Made by a program: the position numbers and the translations under genes. A stretch of DNA of 64,000 nt, from assembly GCA_949775045.1 (NCBI GenBank), contig OX459110.1, forward strand, positions 8,437,970-8,501,969. Reading direction: 5' to 3'. This DNA is from Metridium senile (lineage: Eukaryota; Cnidaria; Anthozoa; Actiniaria; Metridiidae). This document shows positions 24,207-36,034 of the stretch, in pieces. Numbering within the stretch: the first letter of the stretch is position 1; every line of letters begins with the position of its first letter. A model generated the notes under the pieces. It was not told where the DNA came from. It ran no database searches and saw only the letters and a list, made by a program, of their open reading frames with translations.

Positions 24207-25304
24207 AGATCATCAGCATATTTTTAATAAACGTACAAGTAAATTATAAGTATATACGGTACAATAGCAGTGCATTGAATCATATCAACATCGCGTTAAC
24301 TATGTTTTATTGGTGAGAAGTATAAGTGCATTACATTCACTTCGCTTTCGGGAATTGAAGAAGCGACTGAGAAGGAATTTCGAAATATTTATCTAATTAC
24401 TAAACAAACCCCATCAAATGAAAGACCGCACTAGACAATTTTAAGTTTACCAAGTTTTAGAATGATTGGGCAAATACTTACTGATTTATAGGCTTTAAAC
24501 AAATCGTAAAATACGAGAGAATGTATGGTTTATGGGGGCGCTGTCATTAATCCCTATACATTCTCTCCTATTTTTGTGACTTTTATAATCTTGTCACTCA
24601 GTAAGTGTTTATCCAAACATGCTCAAACTCGGTAATAATACTAATATTTGTATGTTTTTTATATAAGTGTGAGGAATAATTTCTTAATTGGATTAATATT
24701 TTCACTCGGCACCAGTCCCCTCATGAATTCCGGGAAGGAAGGCAAAAAAAACATCAAGGCCAAAAACATACGCTGTAAAGGCATTTTTTCGCCAAATACT
24801 CGTATAAAAAGCATTGAGGAAGGTCTCAATTCTTAAACAAATGTCCTATTAAGTGAAATACGATTAAAAATTTACTGGTGTAATTTTTTAATTATTTTTA
24901 TAATATTGATTTTATTGTCTTATATTTTCGTCTGAAAAAAAAAAGATTTTACCGTAAAACGTCAAAACCATTTTTTTTTAAATTTTTTAAAAGTAATCCC
25001 CTCACTTTAGCCGGACTTAATTCTCAAGATTTTCAAAAAATTGATTGCAGCCATTGTCAATAACATTGTCCATCAAAAAATAAATGTTTTTTTTTATGGA
25101 CAATGTTATTGACAATGACTGTAAATTTAAAAAATGTCACGTGATACTATATAAAATCGCTGTAATAGCTCGCTAATAGCATTATTGTGAATACTGATAA
25201 AAGTCATAATTCCTATTTTATACTTTTTTGGTACAGCGGTTTTGAAAACAGATGTGTATAGTGTGCACGACTTCGTTTGAAGAAGACTTGTACAAAGGGA
25301 CTAA
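24207..25304. repeat. 3' flank of beta, homologous to the flanks of gamma and delta
   Basis: Diverged but colinear with 35245-36034 and 56782-57553 (AGTACAAGTAAATTATAAGT, ATCATATCAACATCGCGTTA, TGTATGTTTTTTATATAAGT). Includes an imperfect palindrome around CATTCTCTCCTAT. The hairpin CATTGTCAATAACATTGTCC at 25053-25119 has 22 bp arms and is unique to this copy. Confidence 0.65.
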
Positions 25305-28300
25305 TCATCGATCACTGCTACCACCACAACCACACATATACACACAGATACACCATGCGAGGGCAAGAGGAATAATGAGAACAAGGACTAAGAAGTACAT
25401 TAGGAGCAGCAAAAGAACTATACACCAACCTGTTGGTATAGAAGAAAAAACACAAGTTAATCATTAGTAAAATAAAGATAATGAGTTAAAATGCGTTTTG
25501 TGTATATAAGTGAAATACAGATAATTATGTTTTTTCGGTCCGGTATCCTAGTAATCGTGCGCTGTGATTGGCTAGCACGCGGTCTGGTTTTTCACGATCT
25601 GCCCGGTCTACGGTATCCTGTTGGTAAGATTTCTTCCTAGCGATATTAATTTTTGAAAAATTTGAAAAATCTTCTTTAATAGGTAATTATGGTAATTTAT
25701 CGAAAAAAATAGTACATAGGAGATCTAGAATTCTGAATTGACCAAAACACTGACAGAATGTGAAAACCGAGTGAGAGAAAATTAAAAGCTACGTGGCGAG
25801 CATTGGCATTGGTATTTGTTGTTTTTGCAAACATTTTGACAAGCAAAAGTTTAGCAAATCAAATCAATATTGAAAAAGACTCGGCGGACCTCGGTCAGTA
25901 CATCCAAGACCTCGGGCAGTTTTTCACTATACGGATTTCCCAGGCGGTAAATAACATATATATGAGAAAAATAACTTCATTCTGCGTTTCGATCCATTTA
26001 CGGTGTTCAAATTTACCTAAGAGATAGATATCGCCCTGGGACCCCCACAGTTGCCCTATACTACTTTGTCCGGTGTATCCAGCGCGGTCATTCTTGTGGT
26101 GTAGTGGCTAACACATCGAACTAGAAAGCCGAAACCGCGGGGTTCAATTCCCGCCAAAATGCATATGATATTTTTGTCATGTATCTACAATAAAGATAAA
26201 TGAGAAAAATATCAATTGCCCTCGGCGGGAAGTTTAAAAAAATAATTATAGTTAAAATTTGTAGAAAATATGATAGCAATAACACTCTGAAAAATACGGG
26301 GTGGTCGTATTAAGCGGGTAACGGCTTTATAGGAAATGTATGGGCATGCATTTCGTCGGGACCTAAAGAAGTGGTCGCAATAACGGGGTGGCCGTATTAA
26401 GCCGGTGGCCGTAAGGCGGGGTTTCACTGTACAGCAACAAAAAATATATATATATACACCTATTTCAAAAATCGTTGTCGCAGGCGAAGGTACAGACTAC
26501 ACTGCCTGCAAAGAATGTCGGTAACATGAATATAAATCAGTTGTTGGTTTATTACTCGGGGTTTTTTTTTTTTTTTTCAATAAATATTTGTTTCGTCATC
26601 AGTACTACTGCAACAGCTAATTGCTGGTCATATAACACAAACAGGCAAAAATATGCTATGAATAAATCGAGAAGAGAAGAAAATACCGACACCCATTGCA
26701 GGCTTCAGAGTGTAGACTGTAGCTTTAATTGCGACAACAATTTTCGGAATAGGTATATATCTTTTCATTTACCTTTGCCTTTCAAGCTATACCATGAATA
26801 GCCATCAACACAGACACAGCAGCCATAAGCACAGCATCCACAGCAACATGTGTGCTCGGGTGGAGCTGGCAAAGCTGGTGTTGCACTTAAATAAAAACAT
26901 TTTTGTATATGATTCTATTATTTAAATATAAGTACTTAGTATTGGGCAATTACATAGAAAATAATACATGAGCGCGAGGTGGAATTGATCTTTGACTGTT
27001 CAAAATCTCACGAGTGAGCACAGCTTTGCTAATGTCTCGTGTTTTGAATTCACTCTCTCACTACACATACAAATAAAAATCACGTTTTTAACGTCTCAAA
27101 TCTTCTAGCTGGACACGTGTGCCCTACTAATGGGGGAGACTCAGACACACACTCACTACCTCTACGCTAAATATTTTGCACACAGCTCTGTTCACATGTT
27201 CATATTTACGGAGGGAGGAAAACCGGATAACCCGGAGAAAAACCCTCAACAAACTCAACTCACATGTAATCCATGCCCGAGCCGGGACTCGAACTTGGAC
27301 CACAGCGGTAGTTAATTTTTTGTCATGCTAAGTTTATCCTCTGCTATTATTTTTTCTTGTACTTGTCTGTACCGTTGTTAACCAGATCTTGACATTCTCG
27401 GTTTTCACGGTCTGAAATCTTCAGGACTGCATGGTTATAAGTAAACTACAAAAACGGCTGAGTAGATACAACTCAGTATATTGAGTTAATCATGCATTCA
27501 GGATGACACTTCATAAAATATAGTGAGTAAAAATGAGGTTCAACTCAATATTTACATTGAGTACATTGTACTCAATGGCACATTTATGTTCACTCTTAAT
27601 AATGAGTTGGGTTTACTCACTATAAAGTGTCATCCTGAATGCATGATTAACTCAATATACTGAGCTGTATCTTCTCAGCCGATTTTGCAGTGAAAAGTGA
27701 GTGGCAGGTTGTCAAGCGTTACTTCACAAAGCTTTCTGCATGCGGCTTACTCATGCCACCCTCCTCACTAACATAATGATAGTGGGGGAGGCGATTTAGT
27801 TGCCGACAACCCGACCATGCGGCAGGTGGTACTGGGTTACAATGTTACCAGTAGCAGAGTCACCAGTAGACACTGACCTGACTTGACCACAAACAACGAT
27901 CGAAATCCCTCTTTTGATAACCGTGTTATTTTTCTTTCATTGTATTTCTCTACTTTCTTACTTGATTTTTTACTGTTTTTTGCAGTGCTAAGGGAGTTAT
28001 TTCGACATACCTGATGATGACAGGAATAGGCTGCATTGGTATTGGATTGACTGCTTCCAGTGAAGTCACTTCAATAGCAACGAATCTAAAACAAACATGA
28101 TTTGTTTAACATAATACACAATACACTTTAGTTCTCTTCATTTCTTAGCTTTATTACTTATTTATGTTGTAGCTACTCATCTCAACTGACAACTACTTCA
28201 ACTACCCAGGTGATATCGGATCAGCGCGCGGTATAAAGTTTGATCAGGCGGTCCAACATGGCTGACATTTGGTTGAATGGTTAAAATAGTGTTTGTTCAA

Positions 28301-30862
28301 GCTTTTTTTAAACTCTTTGGTCTTAAACATGAAATTGTTTCATAGTTATACATGTCTGGAAGTTCTTAGGATCTAACTTGCAAAGCCTGAGTGCGTTTGT
28401 GCCTTGTAAATGGACATTTAAAAGTGAAAAGCTGTGTTCACTCGAAGTTTTATAAGACTTTCGCCATTAATCGAGTCCAAGTACAATTTTTATCTATAAA
28501 ATATCATCTACAAATCAATTTACACTTTAAAGGTTTTCTTGAAATAGTACTTTATAGTATGTTTGCATCTATATGGGTAATAGTTGTTTAGTTTTCCTTT
28601 TATAAATCGTTTTTGTTTTTTTTGAGGAAAAAAAATCACCATCGCAAAAATCCAAGATGGAGCGAAATTGGCAAACTTAGAAACTGGGACTAGAACCGCC
28701 TGGACCGGCATGTCATAAAAATTATTTTAATAATAATATCATATAATATATTTAAGGTATTTTTAAAAGTCAACCGTCAATTCGGCGTGAATAACTCATT
28801 TAAAAAAGGGAGTAATATTGTACTTCAGAATTCACAAGCGACAAACAAAGCTTGAAGTTAATTTAGCACTGAAATATTAAACTAAAATTAGACATTTTAG
28901 TGACGTTTTTCTAGCAAACATTAGTCAGGACTTTATGCAAATATCGTCCTATTCATTCAAGTTTTCGCCCGTAATTGTCATTTCGAGTTCGGTATCGAAA
29001 CGTCGTGTAATTTCACTAGTTTTTTTTATAACGTGTATTCATGAATGAAACACAAGCCCCGACTGGCCAGGACTTGGAGTGAATAATGTCATGATAGATA
29101 GATGTGTTTTTAAATTCTTGTAATTTTTTTCATAGTTTTATAATTATTGTAAATAGTTTATATTCTTAATAATTGTACATGTTCACATACACGTCTTTTT
29201 TATGATAGTTTTACTAGTTAAGTAGGCAAATACATGCTACAGTGATTATTTACAATAGAAAAGAATAATTAGGCACTTATAAAATGACGTCAGACCATGT
29301 CGAAACGTTGTTGAACCAACTGAACGTTTGTGTTTATTTTAATATTGATATCTAAAGCTAAACTTATCAAATAATAATTATTATTATTGCACTATTTAAA
29401 ATTACTACACTGCAAAAACGGCTGAGTAGTTACACCTAACTATATTGAGTTAAACATGCATTCAGGATGACACTTTATAGTAAGTAAACCAAACTCATTG
29501 AGAGTAAACATAAATCTAGACGGCCATTGAGTACAATGTACTCAATATATTGAGTTTAACTTCACTTTTACTCACTATAAAGTTGGGTTAACTCGCTATA
29601 AAGTGTCATCCTGAATGCATGATTAACTCAATAAGTAATCGAAATCATAATCATCACAACAACTAGCATTTGAAATAAGGAAGAAAATACCGGGATATAC
29701 AGTGATAGTAGTTCCTTTAGTTATTGGAAGTTTAGGTAGGGGGATTGAAAGAACATTGAAAGAAGCAAAGATAATTTATTTTCAAAAAGAAGAAACATCA
29801 AATCAAGTTGTACAAGAGATGACTGTGCTAATCGATAGTAAGAGTTTAATTAGAAGAATACTATCGGGACCCATTGAAAATAGTTGTCCTTTATGAAAAG
29901 TAATTTTATAAATGAGTAGCATTATATGGTAAATAATGAAGGCTACTTTGAAGTACCTATATGAGTGTATATTAAATAATAATAATAATGATAATAATAG
30001 GCGCTGTAATAAAAATTATAAAACAATTTCAAACTCAGAAAAGTATCATCATATCTAAGCTAAGCGCTTAGCTGATTTACAAAAATAAGTTTTAAGCAAA
30101 GTTTTAAACGACCAAATAGTATAGAGAGTTTTAATGGATAGAGGTAGAGAGTCAAGAGAGTCAAGAGCAGAGAAGCCGTTTTCCCGGCCAACGATCACTT
30201 ATCACAGAAACAATTTGAATAGGACACTGAGTAGATAGATAGATTTTAAAAGAGCCTTGCAACCTAACACAAACCTCCTAGTTTTGTGTTGGACTTCAGG
30301 CAGGGGGAAATGATTCAAGGAATATTGGACATTTATAAAGTAACGAAAACTTGTTTATCGGTCTACATGAGCAAAAAAAACTTGTTAAGGAAAAATTGCT
30401 GCCGTTTTAACAAGCAATGATATTTTCAAGATGACTTCTCAAGGATTCATTTGTGGTGTTTTGTTTTCTTGAAGTTACCAAGGAGAAATTGGCAAGAACT
30501 ATTTATTAAGCGATGAAATTGTCCATGCAAGGGAAATTGCTGACCGTCGGTATTTGTCAAGTAAATTTTTCAAGTAATGTTGATCGTCTTCATTTGCAAT
30601 GAACTGATTACCAGAAAACTTTGTCAAAGACAAATTGCTGACCACTATCCGCAAGAAATGGCATTTCCAAAGGAAAAACTTCCTCGTGTACAAGTCAGTA
30701 CATATGCATATTTACAGTGTTATAACCATAACTTAAATAATAAAATAAATAAATAAATAAATAAATAATAAAAAATTACCCTTCGTTAGTTGCCATCATT
30801 GTGGTCTCTTTTTTAACAGCCACTCCATCAACGATAACTACTTCTTCACTAGTAGCAAGCAT
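25305..30862 (-). CDS. Gene beta: Cys-rich single-pass membrane protein
   Basis: Four exons: 30862-30780, 28085-28011, 26885-26773 and 25429-25305. GT..AG sites have the same phases (2, 2, 1) as alpha. About 131 residues. Exon 1: MLATSEEVVIVDGVAVKKET, then TMMATNEG. Exon 2: FVAIEVTSLEAVNPIPMQPI. Exon 3: ATPALPAPPEHTCCCGCCAY, then a further Cys pair and GYSWYSLKGKG. Exon 4: membrane segment WCIVLLLLLMYFLVLVLIIP, then LALAWCICVYMCGCGG and a stop. There is no signal peptide. KGKG before the hydrophobic stretch predicts a cytosolic N-terminus with a C-terminal anchor, and the juxtamembrane cysteines could be acylated (inference). The family is unrecognised. The gene looks intact. Confidence 0.7.
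26095..26165 (+). repeat. tRNA-derived SINE or tRNA pseudogene
   Basis: TGTAGTGGCTAACAC gives an A box and D stem. GCGGG-GTTCAAT-TCCCGC forms a good T arm. The anticodon and acceptor stems are only partly paired. Confidence 0.45.
26280..26435. repeat. DNA-transposon end (CAGTGAAACCCCGCC type)
   Basis: Repeated GGTGGTCGTATTAAGCGGG-like phrases end in GGCGGGGTTTCACTGTA, the typical edge of an invertebrate TIR element. The other end is not found. Confidence 0.4.
27230..27310 (-). repeat. SINE-like remnant with a conserved tail
   Basis: The minus strand has a B-box-like GTTCGAGTCCCGGC followed by GGGTTTTTCTCCGGGTTATC, a phrase common in marine-invertebrate SINE tails (from memory of the class, not a search). 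Confidence 0.4.
27447..27692. repeat. MITE, CACTGCAAAAACGGCTGAG family, copy 3
   Basis: In intron 2 of beta. The left terminus is shortened to CAAAAACGGC; the right arm ends ATTTTGCAGTG. Confidence 0.7.
29408..29634. repeat. MITE, CACTGCAAAAACGGCTGAG family, copy 4, truncated
   Basis: The left end is intact; the right end stops after ATGCATGATTAACTCAATA. In intron 1 of beta. Confidence 0.65.
29960..30779. repeat. Beta intron 1 block shared with gamma
   Basis: Colinear with 52160-52935 (AAATTATAAAAC.ATTTCAAACT, TTAGCTGATTTA, AACTTTGTCAAAGACAAATT). It contains a LINE-tail-like phrase near 30140-30300. The match supports assigning exon 1 at 52936-53018 to gamma. Confidence 0.6.
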
Positions 30863-32555
30863 TGTAAAATCTTCAACGATCAGGTTAACGTACTCTTCAA
30901 CGATTGATATTAAAGGACGAATGTTCTTAACGCATCAAAATATTTTAAGTGACGACAACATTTATTGCTTATACATGCACGCATGCACGAGTGATTTACA
31001 TTGCAAACTAGACCCTTGACTTTATTCACGTTTAACTATTGATAACTATTTTAGCTCGCACTGGCCTTGGAGGTTCACTCATGTGACACTTATTACTCAT
31101 GACGGGTTTTTTTTTCATGAAGTTTTTTCATAACGTGAAGACATTTGATATCATAAAAACGCCCTTGTTGCTTGAGATTCAAGAGTGATGTGAATGAACG
31201 AAATATTGAGCTGGGTCATGGAACTATTTGTTGCTTAATTTGTTGTTTGTAGAGAAGCATGATAAATATTTGGGATGCATTAGAAAACATTGTAAAGCAA
31301 GGGTTAGTGTTATTCTGTAAAAAAAGACATCATACAATCAAAAAACAATAGATCATGTATAATAAGGTTATATATATATATATATATATAGTATATGATT
31401 CCATCTGTATAAAGTTTGGCAATTGTATAAAACTTAGAAAAGTATTGAAAAGTATACCTAATAAAAAAAATATTTAAAAAAAATTAAGCACGAAGCGTAC
31501 AGTTGAATACGTTGAGCAGAATACATCCCAGAAACAAACAGTACAATATTTGAATTCATTGTTCAGTTGATTGTCGCTGCACAAATAGCTGTTGTTGTAC
31601 ATCGATATGGATCGATTTCTCTAGTGGACAGACCATGTAAACAATGTCATCAATTCCGTAGAAACATGTGAGATCAGTACAAACACAATATTTGTAAGCG
31701 TAATATTTAAGTTTATAAAATTAAACATAAGTGAATTAGAGTAATTAGTTACATGTTCTTTTGGTTTGATAAGAGTTGCATTGAAATAATCCAACCAGTT
31801 TCTTGCTTGACTTTAAGTTCGAATCCAAAACCAAACAATGAATCGGAAGAATGGCATATTCAGAAAACTTCTCTAGACTTTAATTTGGTGCATGTTTTCT
31901 GTTAGAGTTTGTTGACTCGAGGAATCCAAGATTTATTTGTGTTTAGAGCGTTGAGCACGTGCGCGGAAGCAAGTTCAGTCCATAAAGGCTTCTGGGTAAA
32001 TTTGCTATTTGCTACGTCGATAGACGAAAGGTAAACCTAGACTCGGACCGGCCTAACGGCCTGGCAAGAGTATTAATGGTAAAAACCAAAGTAAAAGTAA
32101 AGTGCAAACACCATCATTTTTATACACAAGGTAGAGTTTAGGCTCTAGAGGTAAGTGGTTTTTCCTTGAAAGTTCGTACCATCCTGAGAAACTGAATGGC
32201 CATTAGGCCTGGTTTGCTTACAGTGAGGGTACTTGTACCATGAACACTTTGAGATTTGTGATACTTTGTTTAACTCAAATCCCTTGAACAAATAGATTAG
32301 TAATATCATTAATTATGAACACTTTGTGTATTTTGTAACGTTATCGTTTTAAAGATGACTATCTATAACTATTGTAGCTCACACTGGCCACTCTCTAAGT
32401 ACAACAACAACTCGCATTCGGGACTCACTTATGTGACACTAATTACTCATGACGTCCCACCCTTCCTTCTTTAAAGAATGAATATAGAAGATACAATAAA
32501 GTAACTCAACAAATGTTTTCAGTGAATTCATAGTCCATTGTTTAAACTGTGTTAG
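30863..32555. other. 5' flank of beta
   Basis: 30930-31010 and 32090-32200 match 53080-53105, 54155-54200 and 55670-56060 in the gamma upstream region. A (TA)n run lies at ~31370-31390. No gene seen. Confidence 0.4.
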
Positions 32556-33545
32556 CTAGTGCTCAATTACGTAGTCTTTCAAATACGACAGTTGTAGTCT
32601 CTCGCGTGTGGATCGTCTCAAGTTCTGATTGGTGTTGCTTGCAATTGTCGCCCGAGGTTCTGTCGAGTTGTAATATCTCAATGCTGGCGCTTGAGACACA
32701 ATCTGTTTGACTTGTTGGAATGATTCCTCGTGTTCTCGCTGCCATAGGAACGGTACACCCATGTGCTTATTTTCGTAGATGGCTCGGACTCTGTTGATAG
32801 ATCTTTGAGGAATTTGGATAAATACTTGGCCATACCGACGAGCCTCCTTACTGCTTCGACATCGTGGGGTCTTTCTAGGTTTGTAATCCTATCCATCTTA
32901 GATGGATCTGGCTTAGACCGTCCTTTGTAAGCAGATGACCAATGTATGGAACACTGTAGCTTTTATACACAAACGTTTTCTTGTTAAGTTTGATGTTTTT
33001 GGTGCGGCATCTTTCCAGCAGGTTTCTTAGGTTTTCGTCGTGGTCCTTACTTGGGCTGTCACCTTGACAAATAATATGGATGTCGTCTGCAATCTCGAAT
33101 GTACCTTTTAATCCCTCAGGTTCTGATCAAGCTTCTGTTGGATGTACTCCGGGGCTGGAGGTATACCGAACGGCATTCGGAGCCAACGATATCGTCCCCA
33201 AGGTGTCTGGAATTGGTTAACTCACTGGATTCTTGGTAGAGTTCTACTTGAAGAAAGCCGTCTTTGAAATCTATTTTAGTAAATAGCTTCGCTTCTGAAA
33301 GCTCTGGCAGTATTTCGTCTATGACAGGTAACGGGTAATGGGAGCGTTTGAGGGCCTTGTTAAGGTGTAATGGATCGATACACACCCTAACTCTTCCGTC
33401 TGTTTTCTCAACTACCGCGGGGCTTGACACCCACTCTGTCGGTGTTTCTTATTTTTCGATAACTTCTTAGGATTCGAGACGCTTTAGCTCTTTAGGTACT
33501 CGGTGGCATAACCATTGGTTAGACTGAGGGGTCTTTTTCTAGATG
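32556..33545 (-). pseudogene. Ty3/gypsy pol fragment, decayed
   Basis: Minus-strand frames broken by stops and shifts encode reverse transcriptase, in order: TEWVSSPAVVEKTDGRVRVC, then HYPLPVIDEILPEL and LFTKIDFKDGFLQVEL (the RT motif with the first catalytic Asp), then a frame shift. An ADDIHI-like second motif is near 33080, GHLLTKDGL near 32930, RLVGMAKYLSKFL near 32830 and a connection region with FLWQREHEESFQQVK at 32720-32760. No LTRs, RNase H or integrase found. It abuts the CCTT microsatellite. The motif order is that of Ty3/gypsy elements. Confidence 0.85.
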
Positions 33546-33724
33546 TTGCCTTCCTTCCTTCCTTCCTTCCTTCCTTCCTTCCTTCCTTCCTTCCTTCCTT
33601 CCTTCCTTCCTTCCTTCCTTCCTTCCTTCCTTCCTTCCTTCCTTCCTTCCTTCCTTCCTTCCGTCCTTCCTTCCTTCCTTCCTTCCTACCTACCTTCCTA
33701 CCTTCCTTCCTTCCTTCCTTCCTT
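33546..33724. repeat. (CCTT)n microsatellite
   Basis: About 44 tetranucleotide units with a few substitutions near 33662 and 33687-33703. Interrupts the upstream side of the Ty3/gypsy relic. Confidence 0.95.
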
Positions 33725-35244
33725 TCTTTGTTCTTTGCATTACTAAAACTGATGCTTGCTACGCCTTGATATTTTATTTTGCTTTTGGAATAAGTAACTA
33801 GTTCCTTTCTGGTTTCCGTAATTCTCGGTTTTCATGTGACGTCATCAAAACGCTAAAATCTAAGCTATAAATCCCAGACGGCTGGTCCTCTTATATTTTA
33901 ATTTGTAGATGTGTTTGAAAAGTTTTATTCCTGAAAATTTGGTTGTTTTTTGTTGTTTCGTTTTTGAGATATTGTCAGACAAATGTCACTTTTTTTGGCT
34001 GGTACCTAAACGAAATTGTTTGTTGATTCATTTTTTTTCACCTCTAAAGCGTTTTGGTTTGAAATAAACTGTAATTTCAACGCCTGAACTTTTGTCCGCC
34101 ATGTTGGTGTACACAAGCTGTAAACCAACATAATATGCATTCTTACCAAAATAATAGTATATAAAATTGTTCATATCTTGGCAACAAAAACTCGGTTTGA
34201 CTTGAATTTTTGCAAAAATTAAAAAGTTTTACTCACTCTTTCACGTGAATGTACTTATGTTGAGGTCTCTGAAACTGCCTGAAATATTTTTGTTGATGTC
34301 AATGAAAACCGAGAATAGAGGCAGTTGCGTGTAAGAATTTTTTTGGGAGCATTGCTAGAAATTTGGGTCAAGATGGCGACGCGCATGCGTTGTAGCACGC
34401 AAAAATAAACAAAATGGCTACCACTTTTTATAAGAAAATGTATGGCAAATAATATATTTTGAGTATTTGTGGACGAAGTAAGCATATTGCACTCGGTGCG
34501 CGAATGAAAACTATGAAAGTACATATAAATCTTTGAACTCACTGCCAAAAATTTTTCACAATAAACAGCAGCACTCCTTCCTGAGCTGTTGGTAGTTTTC
34601 ATATGTAAGCCCTCAATTTGCCATACATCTCCTTTGAAATCCAACCTCCATGTACTTTTCGTTCAATTTGAAGTAGAAGATTATAATTTACGATGAGTGC
34701 GCGAATCGATCTCACTAGTACACTGTTTAAACAGTCCAAATCGCCAAAAACATGCGTAGAATAACTGTCCAATTTTCTTCCTGAAGGCTGTGAACATTTG
34801 CAAAAAACATCTTTGCAACGGCGCCATGTTTCTATCCAGCTTCAAGTTGTAAATAAAAGAAAACAAAGAAACAAACTCTTGGAAGCTTTCTTGGTCCGCC
34901 ATTTTAATTATTTTATCTCCAAATGTATTGTGGGATTGAAAACAGGGTTCCCAATCATCATATTGCGGAAGTTTGGAGTTTTAGTCGTATAAAACTCGGA
35001 ATATTCGTCAAAATCTGAGCCCAAGAAAACCGCTGTACAATGACCCAAATTTCTAGCAATGGTCTGTTCCACGTAGCGCAGCGCCCACATCTATTTGCAT
35101 TTTAACTGGGTTCTTTTCTATTAGCATAGTTGCAAAGGACTTCCAGTCGAAACTGTCACACGCCTGGTTTAATTGAGTCGTTTTACCGCTGTGTTGGGAA
35201 AGGGGTAATAATTACATTGCTCCGGGACTCAAAAATAACCGTTG
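33725..35244. other. Unassigned intergenic sequence
   Basis: Several minus-strand frames of 60-129 codons (34255-34644, 34681-34902) lack recognisable motifs or splice context. No repeat identified. Confidence 0.35.
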
Positions 35245-36034
35245 ATCATCAGCTTTTAATGAAAGTACAAGTAAATTATAAGTATATACGGTACAATAGC
35301 AGTGCATTGAATCATATCAACATCGCGTTAACTATGTTTTATTGATGAGAAGTTTAAGTGTTGGTGCATTACATAGGGATTCAATTCGCCTTTCAGGAAT
35401 TGAGGAAGGGACTGGGAACGAGTATCCAAATATCATTCTAATAAAAGACCACACTAAAAAAATTTAAGTTTACCAAGTTTTATAACCAAGTTATAATGTA
35501 TGCTTTTTTGGGACGCTGACTTTAATCCCCATACATTCTCTCTTATATTTTTGCAAATTTTTAGAAGCGTGCCACTCAATTAGTATTCATCCGAACATGC
35601 TCAGATTCGGTAATGATACTAATATTTGTATGTTTTTTCTATAAGTGTAAGGGATCATTTCTTAATTGGATCAATATTTTAACTCGGTCCCAGTCCTCTC
35701 AAAACAACAAATTTTTTAACCGTCAACTGTCAAAAGGCGAATTTTAACTGTCAACATTTAAAGTAACTTCCTCATTTTTGCGGCACTTGTTTTTTTCGCG
35801 ATTTTCAAAAATTTGATTCCAGTCATTGCCATTAACACTGTCCACCGACAATAACATAAACACTGAAAGGGATATCACGTGATACCAATGATATCAGTTC
35901 ATTCTAATAGCTCACTACTAGCATTATTATGATTATAAAAGTTATAATTCCCATTCTATACTTTTTTGGACAACGGTTTTGAAAACAGGTGCATGTATAT
36001 AGTAAACACGAATTGAAGAAGACTTGAAAAGGGC

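Noticed and set aside
23606..26165. Functional tRNA genes
   Set aside because: Both candidates have A and B boxes but unpaired anticodon stems, fitting SINE heads instead.
28950..29060. A further hammerhead or Penelope end (CGAAACGTCGTG)
   Set aside because: Only the GAAACGTC half occurs; no CTGATGA or stem II. The same text in the gamma and delta copies is just shared flank.
33515..33769. FLPS repeat proteins
   Set aside because: Translations of a CCTT microsatellite.
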